The notes: generated by a model from the sequence alone, not told the origin. Counted from the first letter of the stretch, positions 44,543 to 54,383 are shown. The stretch is 64,000 nt of DNA from Streptomyces pluripotens (GCF_000802245.2 NZ_CP021080.1:1860001-1924000), one strand, 5' to 3'. Made by a program: numbers and translations.

Positions 44543-45931
44543 ATGACGGCCTGTGCGATCGAACCCCCTTCCGCCGGGTCCTCCGGTGCGGACGACGTCG
44601 TTCCGGCAGCGGGGTGCGTCCTCACTACGGACGGTGCCTATGCCGCCCGGCTCGCGCTGGACGGTGACTCCTGGTTCCCGGAGCGCTGGACACTCGACGG
44701 CCCCGAGCCCTACGCGGTACCGCTGCCGGGCAACCAACCGGAGGAGCCCGGTACCGAGGTGCAGCCCCTGGGGGACGGCAGAGTGCTGATCCACCGGCTG
44801 GTGGAGCGGCGGCACGCCTTCGCGCTGCTGTACCCGACCGGCCCCGGCACCGGTGAGCTGCCACTGGGCGCGGTGGAGTGCCCCGAGCCCGGCACCCGGC
44901 TCACCCTGCTGCCGCCCGCGCCGGGAGGCGCTCAGGCATACGCCCTCGCCGTCGGGCCGCGCTCCAGTGCGGTGTGGCTGGTGGCGGGCGGAGCCTTCGG
45001 GCCGGAACGGCTCGCCGAGGTGCCGGGGCGCTGCTCGGGCGGGATCTGGCTGGACGGCACCGGACGGATACTGGCGCTCGACCGGGAGCTGGGCGGGCGC
45101 ACCAAGACGGTCGTGGTGGACTTGGAGCGCGGCGAGATCTCCCCCTTGTTGCAGATCTCGGAGCGCAGCGACGACCGGCTGCTGCTCGCCGACGCCGACA
45201 GCGGACTGCTGCTCATCGCCTCCGACGCGCCGTCACCTGGGGAGGAACGATTGGGCTGGGGGGTGCTCGGCAGCACGCTGCCGGTGCGTTTCCCGGAGTG
45301 CCTGCGGGTGCCGGACTGCAGGGTGGTCCCGTTCGCGGTCCAGCCGGGACAGGTGTTGATGCCGGAGAACTGCGCGGTGGCGTTGCGGATCGACGGGGCG
45401 TTCGGCACCTGGGTGGGCACCTGGCGGCCGGTCGAGCGGCAGGTCACGCATCTCCCGGCGCCCGGGGGATGGCTGACGGGGTCCGGGTTGTGGACGCGGG
45501 ACGGGGTGCTGCGTCTCCCGTACGCCACGCAGGAGACTCCCTGCGGTGTGGCGGAGTTGACGGCACCCAGAGGGGAGACGGGGAGTCCGGAAGCGACGGG
45601 AGGCACGGCGGGTACGTCGCCTTCGGGCGGTACGAGGGACACTTCGGTCGCAGGGACCACGGGGACCGCAGAGGCCACGGGGACCACAGGGTTCACCAGG
45701 GCCGCGGAAACCAGGCGGGTAGCGGGAGTCACGGGAAACCCGGTCGGCGCGACGTGGGGGAGTCCGGGGGACAACGGCCTGGAGGGTCCGGTACGGGACG
45801 GCACGGCCACCGGGGCGCCCGGGGTGTCCGGGGTGTCCCGGGCCGCGGCGGAACCGGTCCCTCCGATGCCTGTGGTGACCCGTCCGGTGCCGCTGCAACA
45901 GGCGCCCCTGAGCCGTCTTGTAACGAAGTAG
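44543..45931 (+). CDS. Hypothetical beta-rich protein with Thr/Gly-rich C-terminus
   Basis: A 462-residue cytoplasmic protein without signal or transmembrane segments. Residues 1-340 contain many short strands with repeated VWLVAGG-, GRILALDRELGG- and RLLLADADSGLLLIAS-type units, as in beta-propellers. From about 350 to 440 it is low-complexity (TGTAEATGTTGF and similar), encoded by near-repeats of GGNACNNCG type. GCTGGAGGT precedes the ATG. No family was recognised; it appears to be a streptomycete protein of unknown role. Confidence 0.75.
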   Translation: MTACAIEPPSAGSSGADDVVPAAGCVLTTDGAYAARLALDGDSWFPERWTLDGPEPYAVPLPGNQPEEPGTEVQPLGDGRVLIHRLVERRHAFALLYPTGPGTGELPLGAVECPEPGTRLTLLPPAPGGAQAYALAVGPRSSAVWLVAGGAFGPERLAEVPGRCSGGIWLDGTGRILALDRELGGRTKTVVVDLERGEISPLLQISERSDDRLLLADADSGLLLIASDAPSPGEERLGWGVLGSTLPVRFPECLRVPDCRVVPFAVQPGQVLMPENCAVALRIDGAFGTWVGTWRPVERQVTHLPAPGGWLTGSGLWTRDGVLRLPYATQETPCGVAELTAPRGETGSPEATGGTAGTSPSGGTRDTSVAGTTGTAEATGTTGFTRAAETRRVAGVTGNPVGATWGSPGDNGLEGPVRDGTATGAPGVSGVSRAAAEPVPPMPVVTRPVPLQQAPLSRLVTK

Positions 45932-46027
45932 TGCCAGTTGGCGTGTGCGCCTGGATTCAGCCCGTGGTATGCCGGTTAAACTCACCCGGCTGTACGAAAG
46001 ATCATGTTGACGGGGTGAATACGTCCG

Positions 46028-46186
46028 ATGAGCGACACCAGCACGACGGAGCAGCTGTCTGCCGACTCTTACGAGATCGCCGGCCACGGTCGGCACCGCG
46101 GCCCGGTCGCGGCTCAGGAGAGCGAGATGGCTCCGCACGGCCGGCACCGCAAGCCGGTCGAGGAGACGGCCGAGGCAGCTGCCTGA
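46028..46186 (+). CDS. Small protein with duplicated HGRHR motif
   Basis: A 52-residue product: after MSDTSTTEQLSADSYEIA come two similar units, GHGRHRGPV and PHGRHRKPV, separated by an acidic linker (AAQESEMA), and the tail is EETAEAAA. The ATG at 46028 has GGGGTG ten bases upstream, and TTAAACT at about 45975 is a possible -10. A perfect 19-base-pair terminator follows 8 bases after the stop, which marks it as an independently transcribed gene. Function unknown; a metal- or nucleic-acid-binding role for the His/Arg units, or a precursor peptide, are only possibilities. Confidence 0.72.
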   Translation: MSDTSTTEQLSADSYEIAGHGRHRGPVAAQESEMAPHGRHRKPVEETAEAAA

Positions 46187-46194
46187 CGGTCGGA

Positions 46195-46236
46195 CAGGAG
46201 GGGGCTTTCCGCCGTACGGCGGAAAGCCCCCTCCTG
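46195..46236. terminator. Perfect long hairpin, bidirectional terminator
   Basis: CAGGAGGGGGCTTTCCGCC (46195-46213) pairs perfectly with 46218-46236 around GTAC. It lies between the small HGRHR gene and the convergent SDR gene and can end transcription from both. Confidence 0.85.
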
Positions 46237-46263
46237 CTGTCTCCCCTTGCGGGCCCTCCGGCG

Positions 46264-47202
46264 TCACCCCCGCTTGAGACCCAGCACCTCCGCCGCGGCG
46301 AAGGTCTCCGCAGTCGACCGGTCCGCGTAGTGCGGGGTGAGCAGGGCGTCGAGTTCATCGTAGGTGAACGTCTCCTGCTTGCTGTCGAACTTCGCCCCCA
46401 CCCGGGGCCGTTCGACGACGGCGACCATTCCGCCGTGGACCACCAGCAGTTGGCCGTTGACCCGGGCGGCGGCCGGGGAGGCCAGATAGCCGACGAGCGG
46501 AGCAACATGTTCCGGAGCGAGCGGGTCCAGCCCCTCATCCGGTGTGCGCAGAGCCGCGAAGACGTCTTCGGTCATCCGGGTCCGGGCCCGCGGGCAGATG
46601 GCGTTGGCCGTGACGCCGTACTTGGCGAGGGCAAGCGCGGTGGACGTGGTCAGGCCGACGATTCCACCCTTCGCCGCGGCGTAGTTGGGCTGGCCGGCGG
46701 AACCGGCGAGAAACGCCTCGGAGGACGTGTTCACGATCCGCCCGTACACCGCTTCCCCGACCGCCTTGGACCGATCCCGCCAGTGTGCGGCGGCGAATCG
46801 GGTGGTGTTGAAGTGTCCCTTGAGGTGGACGCGGATCACTGAGTCCCACTCGTCCTCAGTCATCGAGAAGACCATGCGGTCGCGCAGGATGCCGGCGTTG
46901 TTGACGAGGACGTCCAGCCGGTCGAACTCCTCGATCGCCAGCTGGATCAGAGCGCGCGCCTGCTGGAAGTCGGCGACGTCCCCGGTGTGCGCGACGGCCC
47001 GGCCCCCTTGCTCGCGGATCTCGGCGGCGACCCGCTCGGCGGGGTCCGCCGACGCCTCACCGGTGCCGTCGCGGCCGGGCTGTCCGTAGTCGTTGACGAC
47101 GACGGCCGCTCCGAGCCGGGCGAGTTCCAGGGCCTCGGCCCGGCCGAGCCCTCGGCCGGCGCCGGTGACGATGGCGGAAAGCCCCTCAAGTGGCAGTGAC
47201 AT
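46264..47202 (-). CDS. SDR, (3R)-hydroxyacyl-CoA dehydrogenase type (MFE-2-like)
   Basis: A 312-residue SDR. TGAGRGLG at 13-20 binds NAD(P), NNAG is present, and the catalytic residues are in VNTSSEAF and YAAAK. VVVNDYGQPGRDGTG after strand 2 and the C-terminal KQETFTYDELDALL extension are typical of the peroxisomal MFE-2 dehydrogenase group. With the hydratase-2 protein encoded upstream it would make up the two activities of MFE-2 in fatty or sterol side-chain beta-oxidation. Third gene of an operon headed by a KstR-type box. Confidence 0.88.
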   Translation of the reverse strand: MSLPLEGLSAIVTGAGRGLGRAEALELARLGAAVVVNDYGQPGRDGTGEASADPAERVAAEIREQGGRAVAHTGDVADFQQARALIQLAIEEFDRLDVLVNNAGILRDRMVFSMTEDEWDSVIRVHLKGHFNTTRFAAAHWRDRSKAVGEAVYGRIVNTSSEAFLAGSAGQPNYAAAKGGIVGLTTSTALALAKYGVTANAICPRARTRMTEDVFAALRTPDEGLDPLAPEHVAPLVGYLASPAAARVNGQLLVVHGGMVAVVERPRVGAKFDSKQETFTYDELDALLTPHYADRSTAETFAAAEVLGLKRG

Positions 47203-47213
47203 ACGCTGCGTCC

Positions 47214-48290
47214 TCAGATCTCGATGCACGTACGCAGGGCGGTCCCGGTACGCATCTGGTCCAGTGCCTCGTTGATCTCCGCCAGTCGCACCCGATGCGT
47301 GATCAGACCGGCCAGGTCGACGCGGCCCGCCCGCCACAGGGCAATGGTGCGCCCGTAGGAGCGCACCACGTCCCCACCGCCGTACAAGGACGGCAGGATG
47401 CGCTTCTCGTCGAAGAACAGCTCGAACATGTTGAGCTGCAGGAAGTCGTCCATGGCTCCGGCACCAACCACGACGAGGGTGCCGCCACGCCGGGTGTTCT
47501 CGTAGGCGGTGCGGGCGGTCTCGGACCTGCCGACGACCTCGAAGACGTAGTCGAAGCCCTCACCGCCCGTGACCTGCTGACGGACGTCGGCCAGCCCTTC
47601 CGGCGAAACTGCCTTCGTGGCACCGAACCTGAGGGCCGACTCACGCCGGGAGGCAACCGGGTCGACGGCGACGATCTCGGCCGCGCCCTTCAACCGCGCC
47701 CCCTGTACGGCTGCGATGCCGACGCCTCCGCACCCGATGACGGCGACCGACGAACCGGCCACCACATCGGCGGTGTTGAGGGCGGCGCCGAGGCCGGTCG
47801 TGACCCCGCAGCCGATCAGCGCGGCGATGTCGAAGGGCACGTCGTCGGGTATGGGGACAGCACAGCCGGCGTCGACCACGGCTTCTTCGGCGAAGGTTCC
47901 GGTTCCGGCGAAGCCGAAGACGTCACCACCCGAGCGCTTGAAGTTGGGGGTGCCCGCGTTCGCGAACCCGGCCAGGCACAGCTCGGTCTGCCCCCGCTTG
48001 CAGGCCGGACAGGCACCGCAGGCGGGCAGCCAGCAGACGACGACCCGGTCGCCGGCGTGCAGGTTCCGCACGCCCTCCCCGACTTCGAGGATCTCGCCCG
48101 CGCCCTCGTGGCCGGGCACGAAGGGGGCCGGCTGGGGCAGCACCCCGTTCATCGCGGACAGGTCCGAGTGGCACAGCCCGGTGGCGCGGAGCCTCACCCG
48201 GACCTTTCCCGGGCCGAAGCCCGCCGCCTCGACGTCGTCGAGGACCTCCAGCTTTTCCTGGCCGATCTCGTGCAGTACGGCTGCGCGCAT
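47214..48290 (-). CDS. Zinc-dependent alcohol dehydrogenase (class III-like)
   Basis: A 358-residue MDR enzyme. Catalytic zinc ligands Cys40 (GLCHSDL) and His61-Glu62 (PGHEGAGE) are present; structural zinc Cys residues are in CWLPACGACPACKRGQTELC. VIGCGGVGIAAVQGA is the NAD-binding motif. It would oxidise an alcohol, possibly one arising from lipid or sterol breakdown given the operon. It ends 11 bases before the SDR start. Confidence 0.9.
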   Translation of the reverse strand: MRAAVLHEIGQEKLEVLDDVEAAGFGPGKVRVRLRATGLCHSDLSAMNGVLPQPAPFVPGHEGAGEILEVGEGVRNLHAGDRVVVCWLPACGACPACKRGQTELCLAGFANAGTPNFKRSGGDVFGFAGTGTFAEEAVVDAGCAVPIPDDVPFDIAALIGCGVTTGLGAALNTADVVAGSSVAVIGCGGVGIAAVQGARLKGAAEIVAVDPVASRRESALRFGATKAVSPEGLADVRQQVTGGEGFDYVFEVVGRSETARTAYENTRRGGTLVVVGAGAMDDFLQLNMFELFFDEKRILPSLYGGGDVVRSYGRTIALWRAGRVDLAGLITHRVRLAEINEALDQMRTGTALRTCIEI

Positions 48291-48328
48291 GGGTGCGGCT
48301 CCCCTCGAATGCTGGGTCGGGCGTGCTG

Positions 48329-49198
48329 TCAGGAGTGCTGGACGACGGTGTCGGCGAGAACCGGCGCACCGCCCCGCTCGACGGCACCCACCTCGACCCG
48401 CACCACCGGGCCCTCCGCGCCCTCCCCGCACCACATGCGGATGCGCAGGGTCTCGCCGGGGTAGACCACCCCGGCGAACCGGGTGCGGTAGGCGCGGACT
48501 CGGGTCACATCGCCGCCGAGCAGCGTGTCCACGACCGCCTTGAGCGTCATGCCGTAGGTGCACAGCCCGTGCAGGATCGGCTTGTCGAAGCCGGCCAGCT
48601 TGGCGAACTCGGGGTCGGCGTGCAGCGGGTTGTAGTCACCGGAGAGGCGGTAGAGGAGGGCCTGGTCCTCCCGGACGTGCCGCTCGACGGTCCGGTCGGG
48701 CTCCCCCGTCGGCGGGTCCAGGCGGGTCGAGGGGCCACGGTCACCGCCCCAGCCGCCCTCACCGCGGACGAAGATCTGGGCGTCGTTGGTCCACAGCGGG
48801 CCGTCGGCGTCGGTGACCTCCGTGCGCATGACGAGGATGGCGGCTGTGCCCTTGTCGTACACGCCGGCGACCCGGCCGCTGGCGGTGGCGGTACCGGCGA
48901 CGGGGATCGGACGGTGGATCGTCAGGCTCTGGCCGCCGTGCAGGACCTTGGCCAGGTCGACGTCGACGCCCGGCATGGACAATCCACTGATCACCCCGGG
49001 CGAGCCGGCGCCCGCGACGGTGGCGAAGCTCGGCAGGACGTGCAGCCGGGACTCCAGGGTGTAGCGCAATTCGTCCGGATCGGTGGCGGGAACACCGGCG
49101 CCGATGCCGAGGTGGTAGAGCTGGACGTCCTTCGCGGTCCAGGTGATCTCGCCGGACCGGGGCTCGGCGGAGAGGGCCAAGGCTGCGTCGATGGGCAT
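48329..49198 (-). CDS. MaoC/hydratase-2 family enoyl-CoA hydratase
   Basis: A 289-residue double hot-dog protein. The N-terminal half has YHLGIGAG and LPSFATV, and the C-terminal half carries the hydratase-2 motif, YRLSGDYNPLHADPEFAKLAGF with PILHGLCTYG, near 183-215. It adds water to trans-2-enoyl-CoA to give (3R)-hydroxyacyl-CoA, the substrate of the SDR in the same operon. First gene of the operon; the KstR-type box lies about 100 bases upstream. Confidence 0.92.
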   Translation of the reverse strand: MPIDAALALSAEPRSGEITWTAKDVQLYHLGIGAGVPATDPDELRYTLESRLHVLPSFATVAGAGSPGVISGLSMPGVDVDLAKVLHGGQSLTIHRPIPVAGTATASGRVAGVYDKGTAAILVMRTEVTDADGPLWTNDAQIFVRGEGGWGGDRGPSTRLDPPTGEPDRTVERHVREDQALLYRLSGDYNPLHADPEFAKLAGFDKPILHGLCTYGMTLKAVVDTLLGGDVTRVRAYRTRFAGVVYPGETLRIRMWCGEGAEGPVVRVEVGAVERGGAPVLADTVVQHS

Positions 49199-49295
49199 GA
49201 GGCTCCTGACATGGCGACGGGCGGACGTGGCGGCGCGAAGACCCCGGCACGGCCGTCCGCACCGTCGGCCGCACCGAGGTCGCTACGGGCCGATC

Positions 49296-49309
49296 TAGAA
49301 CGCGTTCCA
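49296..49309. promoter_or_regulatory. KstR-type operator upstream of the hydratase operon
   Basis: TAGAACGCGTTCCA matches the mycobacterial KstR consensus TNNAACNNGTTNNA at every fixed position and extends to CTAGAACGCGTTCCAG. It lies in the 309-base gap between the leftward hydratase operon and the rightward kinase gene; nothing else is recognised in that gap. Confidence 0.7.
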
Positions 49310-49507
49310 GTCCGGCGCCCCTTGTATAGCCCAGCGCTGCGCAGTTGTGAAGGCTCCTGACGCCGTGTCAGTTCACTGGGCGGGAGTGTGACTTTTGTAC
49401 CGCCCGGGTGCGTACATGGGCACCTGCCGGAGCGCAGTACCCGTTCCGTACGCTGTGCCCTCCAGCCGCCGTGGCGCGGAAACTGGCTGACCGGGGGAAA
49501 CAGAGAC

Positions 49508-50776
49508 ATGACAGGATGGCGGAGAGTGCGGCGCCAGGCTCGGGCCTGGCAGGTGGCAAGGACGCGGTGGAAGGCCGACCGCGACCACCTCAAGGACGCG
49601 CGCGCGAGGAACGGAACAGCCGTCGACGATCGCCTGGGCCCGCCCCCCAGCGGCTTCACCCTGCTCCCCTGGCTGCTCATGGGGATGGGTTCTTTCACCG
49701 GCCTACTCCAGGGCAGGACGCCGCACCCGTGGCTCGGGGGGCTTGGCCTGCTGGCCTTCGGCTCCCTCTACATCTACGTCACCTTCCGCTCCTTTGACCG
49801 CGAGCGGCGCAACGCCGCCTCCACCCGGGTGGCACTCGGACTGATGGGCCTGCTGACCACGGCTCTGGCCCTCGGTTACGGCGGCAACTGGTTGGCGTTC
49901 TTCCCGCTGGTGGGGCTGGCCGCGGGCGCCATGTTGCGGGGCCCGCGGTTGGGTCGCACCGGGCTGCTACTCGCGGTGTACGCCGGTGGCATCGCCGGCC
50001 TCCGCGGCGGCTGGGGAGACGCGATGACCATCGGCTACTCCACCTTCATCTCCGGCATGGTGACCGCCGCGGTCCTCAGCCTGTCCGAGGCCGTACAGGA
50101 ACTGCGCGCAGCCCGTGAGGAGCTGGCCCGGCGTGCGGTCGAGAAGGAACGGCTGCGCTTCTCCCGAGATCTGCACGACCTGCTCGGCCACACCTTGTCG
50201 GTGATCGTGGTGAAGTCGGAGGCGGCGCGGAGGTTGGCCCGACGGGACATGAGTTCGGCGCTGGAACAGGTCGAGGACATCGAATCGGTGGGCCGGCAGG
50301 CGCTCACCGAGATCCGCGAGGCGGTCACCGGCTATCGCGAGGGCAGCCTGGCCACCGAACTGACCCGGGCCCGCTCGGCGCTGTCCGCGGCGAGCGTGGA
50401 GCCGGTGGTCCGCCAGTCCGGCACACCACTCGCGCCACAGACCGAGGCACTGCTCGGCTGGGTGGTTCGCGAGGCGGTCACCAACATCGTCCGGCACAGC
50501 GATGCGAGCCGCTGCGAGATCGTGATCGAGGGTGCTCCCGAACGGGTCCGGCTCACCGTCACCGACAACGGCACCAGCACCAGCAAGGCCGTCGACCGGA
50601 CCGTGGGAAGCGTGGGCGGGACGGGGCTGAAGGGACTGACGGAGCGTCTCGCGGCGGCGGGCGGCTCCCTCACGGCCCGCCCGTCGCCGCGCGGCGGCTT
50701 CGGGGTGACCGCCGAGCTTCCGGTGGATTCCGAGGAGCTGACCGGGGTGGGGGCGATGGCACCCAGGACGGGCTGA
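49508..50776 (+). CDS. Sensor histidine kinase (HisKA_3, NarL-type partner)
   Basis: A 422-residue membrane kinase. About six hydrophobic segments (55-175) form the sensor part, then RFSRDLHDLLGHTLSVIVV holds the phospho-acceptor His223. ATPase boxes are VVREAVTNIVRHSDA (N), VTDNG (G1) and GGTGLKGLTERLAAAGG (G2). The layout resembles DesK/LiaS-type sensors of membrane state or cell-envelope stress. Its likely partner is the NarL-type regulator that begins 336 bases downstream, with an octamer repeat between them. The ATG at 49508 has only GGGGGA ten bases upstream. Confidence 0.92.
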   Translation: MTGWRRVRRQARAWQVARTRWKADRDHLKDARARNGTAVDDRLGPPPSGFTLLPWLLMGMGSFTGLLQGRTPHPWLGGLGLLAFGSLYIYVTFRSFDRERRNAASTRVALGLMGLLTTALALGYGGNWLAFFPLVGLAAGAMLRGPRLGRTGLLLAVYAGGIAGLRGGWGDAMTIGYSTFISGMVTAAVLSLSEAVQELRAAREELARRAVEKERLRFSRDLHDLLGHTLSVIVVKSEAARRLARRDMSSALEQVEDIESVGRQALTEIREAVTGYREGSLATELTRARSALSAASVEPVVRQSGTPLAPQTEALLGWVVREAVTNIVRHSDASRCEIVIEGAPERVRLTVTDNGTSTSKAVDRTVGSVGGTGLKGLTERLAAAGGSLTARPSPRGGFGVTAELPVDSEELTGVGAMAPRTG

Positions 50777-51040
50777 CCGCCCAGCCCGCACCCCCGGCCC
50801 GATGGGTGCCGCTGTCCCAGTCGTCCGAGCCGCCAACAGGTACCGCTCCCGCCGCACTCGATCATCTCTCGGGTGCCACGGCTCTCGCCGCAGTCGCCGG
50901 TCTCGCTCATGCCGCCCGTCGGCGCGGTCCGGGAGCCGACGGCAGGCGCGGCGCTTGGCTCCATCCGAAGCATGCACGCTCGCACCGGCGTGCCGGCCCC
51001 CCGCCGCTCCTCCCCGTACGCCCGTACGCCCGTGTGCCCG

Positions 51041-51080
51041 TCTGGCCGTCTGGCCGTCTGGCCGTCTGGCCGTCTGGCCG
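51041..51080. repeat. Five tandem copies of TCTGGCCG
   Basis: Five exact 8-base units in a row, 51041-51080, preceded by CGTACGCC and CGTGTGCC variants of the same pattern. The array ends 20 bases before a TAGCCT -10-like element for the response regulator, so unit number would change promoter spacing. The rest of the 336-base gap (50777-51112) shows no gene. Confidence 0.85.
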
Positions 51081-51112
51081 CTGGAGCTGCGTGATGGCCG
51101 TAGCCTGTGCCC

Positions 51113-51757
51113 ATGGCCGAAGCTACGCCCGCAGAGCACCGACCGGTCCCCCGTGTGAGAGTCCTCCTCGCCGAGGACCAGGGCATGATGCGGAGCGCAC
51201 TCGCCCTGCTGCTCGGCATGGAGGCGGACTTGGAGGTCGTGGCCCAACTGGCCACGGGAGACGCCATCGTGGACGCCGTGCTCTGCCATCGACCGGATGT
51301 GGCCCTGCTGGACATCGAGCTGCCGGGCACCAGTGGACTGGACGCGGCGGCCGAGCTGCGACGGCAGGCTCCCGATTGCCGGGTACTGATCCTCACCACG
51401 TTCGGCCGGCCCGGCTATCTGCGCCGGGCCCTGGAGGCCGGGGCGGCCGGGTTCCTGGTCAAGGACGGACCGGTGGAGGAGTTGGCCGCGGCGATCCGGC
51501 GTGTACTCGCCGGCGAGACGGTGGTCGATCCGGCGCTGGCCGCCGCCGCGCTCAGTGCCGGGCCGAATCCGCTGACGGCTCGTGAGTGCGAGGTGCTGAA
51601 GGCGTCGGTGGACGGCGCGACGGTGGCCGACGTCGCGGGTCGGCTCCATCTGTCCGAGTCCACCGTCCGCAACTACCTGTCCTCGGCGATCGGCAAGACC
51701 AGCACCCGGAACCGGACGGAGGCGGTGCGGGAGGCCCGGCAACAGGGCTGGCTGTGA
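51113..51757 (+). CDS. NarL/FixJ-family response regulator
   Basis: A 214-residue regulator. The receiver has the acidic pair in LLAEDQG, phospho-acceptor Asp67 in LLDIELPG, Thr in LILTTF and Lys in FLVKDG. The C-terminal LuxR-type helix-turn-helix starts at NPLTARECEVLK and contains VADVAGRLHLSESTVRNYLSSAIGK. It closely follows the DesR-like layout. TAGCCT at 51101-51106 would start a leaderless RNA at the ATG 51113; a GTG at 51107 is the alternative. The cognate kinase is encoded just upstream. Confidence 0.92.
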   Translation: MAEATPAEHRPVPRVRVLLAEDQGMMRSALALLLGMEADLEVVAQLATGDAIVDAVLCHRPDVALLDIELPGTSGLDAAAELRRQAPDCRVLILTTFGRPGYLRRALEAGAAGFLVKDGPVEELAAAIRRVLAGETVVDPALAAAALSAGPNPLTARECEVLKASVDGATVADVAGRLHLSESTVRNYLSSAIGKTSTRNRTEAVREARQQGWL

Positions 51758-51968
51758 GCCGCTGATCCGTCGCCCCGGCCGCCTGACGGTCGCCCCGGCA
51801 CGGTGCGACCAGGCAACGGCCGCGGGTTCCCGGGGCTCGGGTCCAGCGGGCCGGCTCGGGGCCGAGCAGCCCCGTGCGGCCGTGTCACCGCCCCGTCCAC
51901 CGTCCGTGTCGTCGCACTCCGCCGACCCGGTTGCGGAATGGAGGGCTCGCCCCCGTGCCGGGACGCGT

Positions 51969-53165
51969 TCATCCGCTCTGGACCGACCGGAGCAGCGTCA
52001 CGACGGCCGCCCCGCCCAGCCCGATGTTGTGCGCGAGTCCCACCCGCGCGCCGGGGACCTGCCGTTCCCCCGCATCGCCGCGCAACTGCCACACCAGCTC
52101 CGCGATCTGCGCGAGGCCGGTCGCGCCCAGCGGGTGTCCCTTGGAGATCAGCCCGCCGGATGGGTTCACCACCCACCGGCCGCCATACGTCGTCGCACCC
52201 GACTCGGCCAGTTTCCCCGACTCCTCCGGCGCGCACATGCCGAGCGCCTCGTACGTCAGCAGTTCATTGACGGAGAAGCAGTCGTGCAGCTCGATCACGT
52301 CCACATCCTCGATGCCGAACCCGGCCCGCTCGTACGCCTGCCGTGCCGCCTCCCGGGACATGGGCCTGCCCACGGCGTCGATGCACGAGCCGGACGAGAA
52401 CGATTCCTCGGTGTCCGTGGTCATGGCCTGACCAGCCAGCTCGACCAGGCCGGTCAGGGCGCGCGCCTCGGCGAAGCGCTCCGACACCACCACGGCCGCC
52501 GCCGCACCGTCCGAGGTCGGCGAGCACTGCAGCCTGGTGAGCGGCCGGTGCACCATGGGTGCGGCGAGGACGCCGGCCACGTCGTACACGTCCCGGAACT
52601 GAGCGTACGGGTTGTGCGCGGAGTGCCGGTGGTTCTTGGCTGCGACCGCGGCGAGCTGTGCCTCGGTGGTGCCGTAGCGCTCGATGTGCTCGCGGGCTGC
52701 GGCGGCGAAGATCTGCGCGGTCGGCGGGGTGTTCCCGAAACCGTGCCGGGCGGCCATGACGCCGTAGTGCCGGGCCACCGGCGACGTCGAGAAGTCCCCG
52801 CCACCGGCTCCCCCGCCCAGCGCGCCCCGCTTCATCTTCTCGAAGCCGAGCGCCAGCACGCAGTCGCAGACTCCGCCCGCGACGAGTTGCCCGGCGAGCA
52901 TGAGGGCGGTCGCACCGGTGGCGCAGTTGTTGTTGACGTTGTAGACGGGGATGCCGGTCAGACCGAGTTCGTAGACGGCGCGCTGACCGGCTGTCGAGGG
53001 CTGGAAGCAGTAGCCGACAGGAACCTGTTCCACATCGGTGTAGGTGATCCCGGCGTCCGTCAGCGCCGCGCCACCGGCTTCCCGAACCATGTCCCAATAC
53101 TGCCATTCACGGGTTTCGGGCTTCTCGAACCTGGTCATCCCGACCCCGGCGACATAGGCCTTCAT
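51969..53165 (-). CDS. SCP-x-type thiolase / lipid-transfer protein
   Basis: A 398-residue thiolase-fold enzyme. VYNVNNNCATGATAL holds the nucleophile Cys81, and NPSGGLISKGHPLGATGLAQ near 335-355 the second catalytic His block; HDCFSVNELL is also typical. This SCP-x/Ltp group cleaves branched or sterol side-chain 3-ketoacyl-CoA, fitting the hydratase and SDR encoded nearby. The ATG at 53165 is preceded by TATTCT and by a KstR-type box ending 13 bases upstream, so repression at the core promoter is likely. The gap 51758-51968 holds no gene. Confidence 0.92.
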   Translation of the reverse strand: MKAYVAGVGMTRFEKPETREWQYWDMVREAGGAALTDAGITYTDVEQVPVGYCFQPSTAGQRAVYELGLTGIPVYNVNNNCATGATALMLAGQLVAGGVCDCVLALGFEKMKRGALGGGAGGGDFSTSPVARHYGVMAARHGFGNTPPTAQIFAAAAREHIERYGTTEAQLAAVAAKNHRHSAHNPYAQFRDVYDVAGVLAAPMVHRPLTRLQCSPTSDGAAAAVVVSERFAEARALTGLVELAGQAMTTDTEESFSSGSCIDAVGRPMSREAARQAYERAGFGIEDVDVIELHDCFSVNELLTYEALGMCAPEESGKLAESGATTYGGRWVVNPSGGLISKGHPLGATGLAQIAELVWQLRGDAGERQVPGARVGLAHNIGLGGAAVVTLLRSVQSG

Positions 53166-53177
53166 GGCGCGCCAGAA

Positions 53178-53191
53178 TAGAACGTGTTTCA
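53178..53191. promoter_or_regulatory. KstR-type operator at the thiolase promoter
   Basis: TAGAACGTGTTTCA fits TNNAACNNGTTNNA at every fixed position. Read on the minus strand it overlaps the TATTCT -10-like element 5' of the thiolase ATG. Confidence 0.7.
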
Positions 53192-53310
53192 CCAAGTCGC
53201 CATCCCCTGACAGAGGATCAGAGTCCCATGAAGCGGTCAAGAACTCATGAGGACCCCGACGTCATGGAGTAGTTGCTTGCGCATTCGGGGTTGACCTGCG
53301 GGGATAACCC

Positions 53311-53588
53311 GACCAGGTCCTGGACTCCGACGGCACCGCGGTCGCCCGGGCCACGGTCACGCTGATCGACCGCCGGGGCCGCCGGGCCGGCGCCGCCGTC
53401 TCCCCGGAGGGCGCCCCCCACGTCCTCGCCGTCCCCGCCCGGGGCACGTACGTCGTGGCCGCGAAGACCACCGGGCACGGCCCGCTCGCCCCGTCGGCGC
53501 CCCATTCCGGCGAGGGCCGGACGGTCGCCCTGGACCTCTGCCTGCCGGACGAGACGGTTGCCTGCCGGACGAGACGGTCGGCGTCTGA
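53311..53588 (+). pseudogene. Remnant of a carboxypeptidase-regulatory-like domain protein
   Basis: In the frame starting GAC at 53311 the sequence reads DQVLDSDGTAVARATVTLIDRRGRR...GTYVVAAKTTGHGP, the beta-sandwich repeat seen at the C-terminus of some streptomycete exporters. There is no start codon or upstream part. A perfect 20-base tandem duplication (53539-53558 and 53559-53578) shifts the frame just before the end: with one copy removed it would close as LPDETVGV and stop at TGA 53586. Both defects mark it as a gene fragment. Confidence 0.7.
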
Positions 53589-54383
<795 letters not shown>

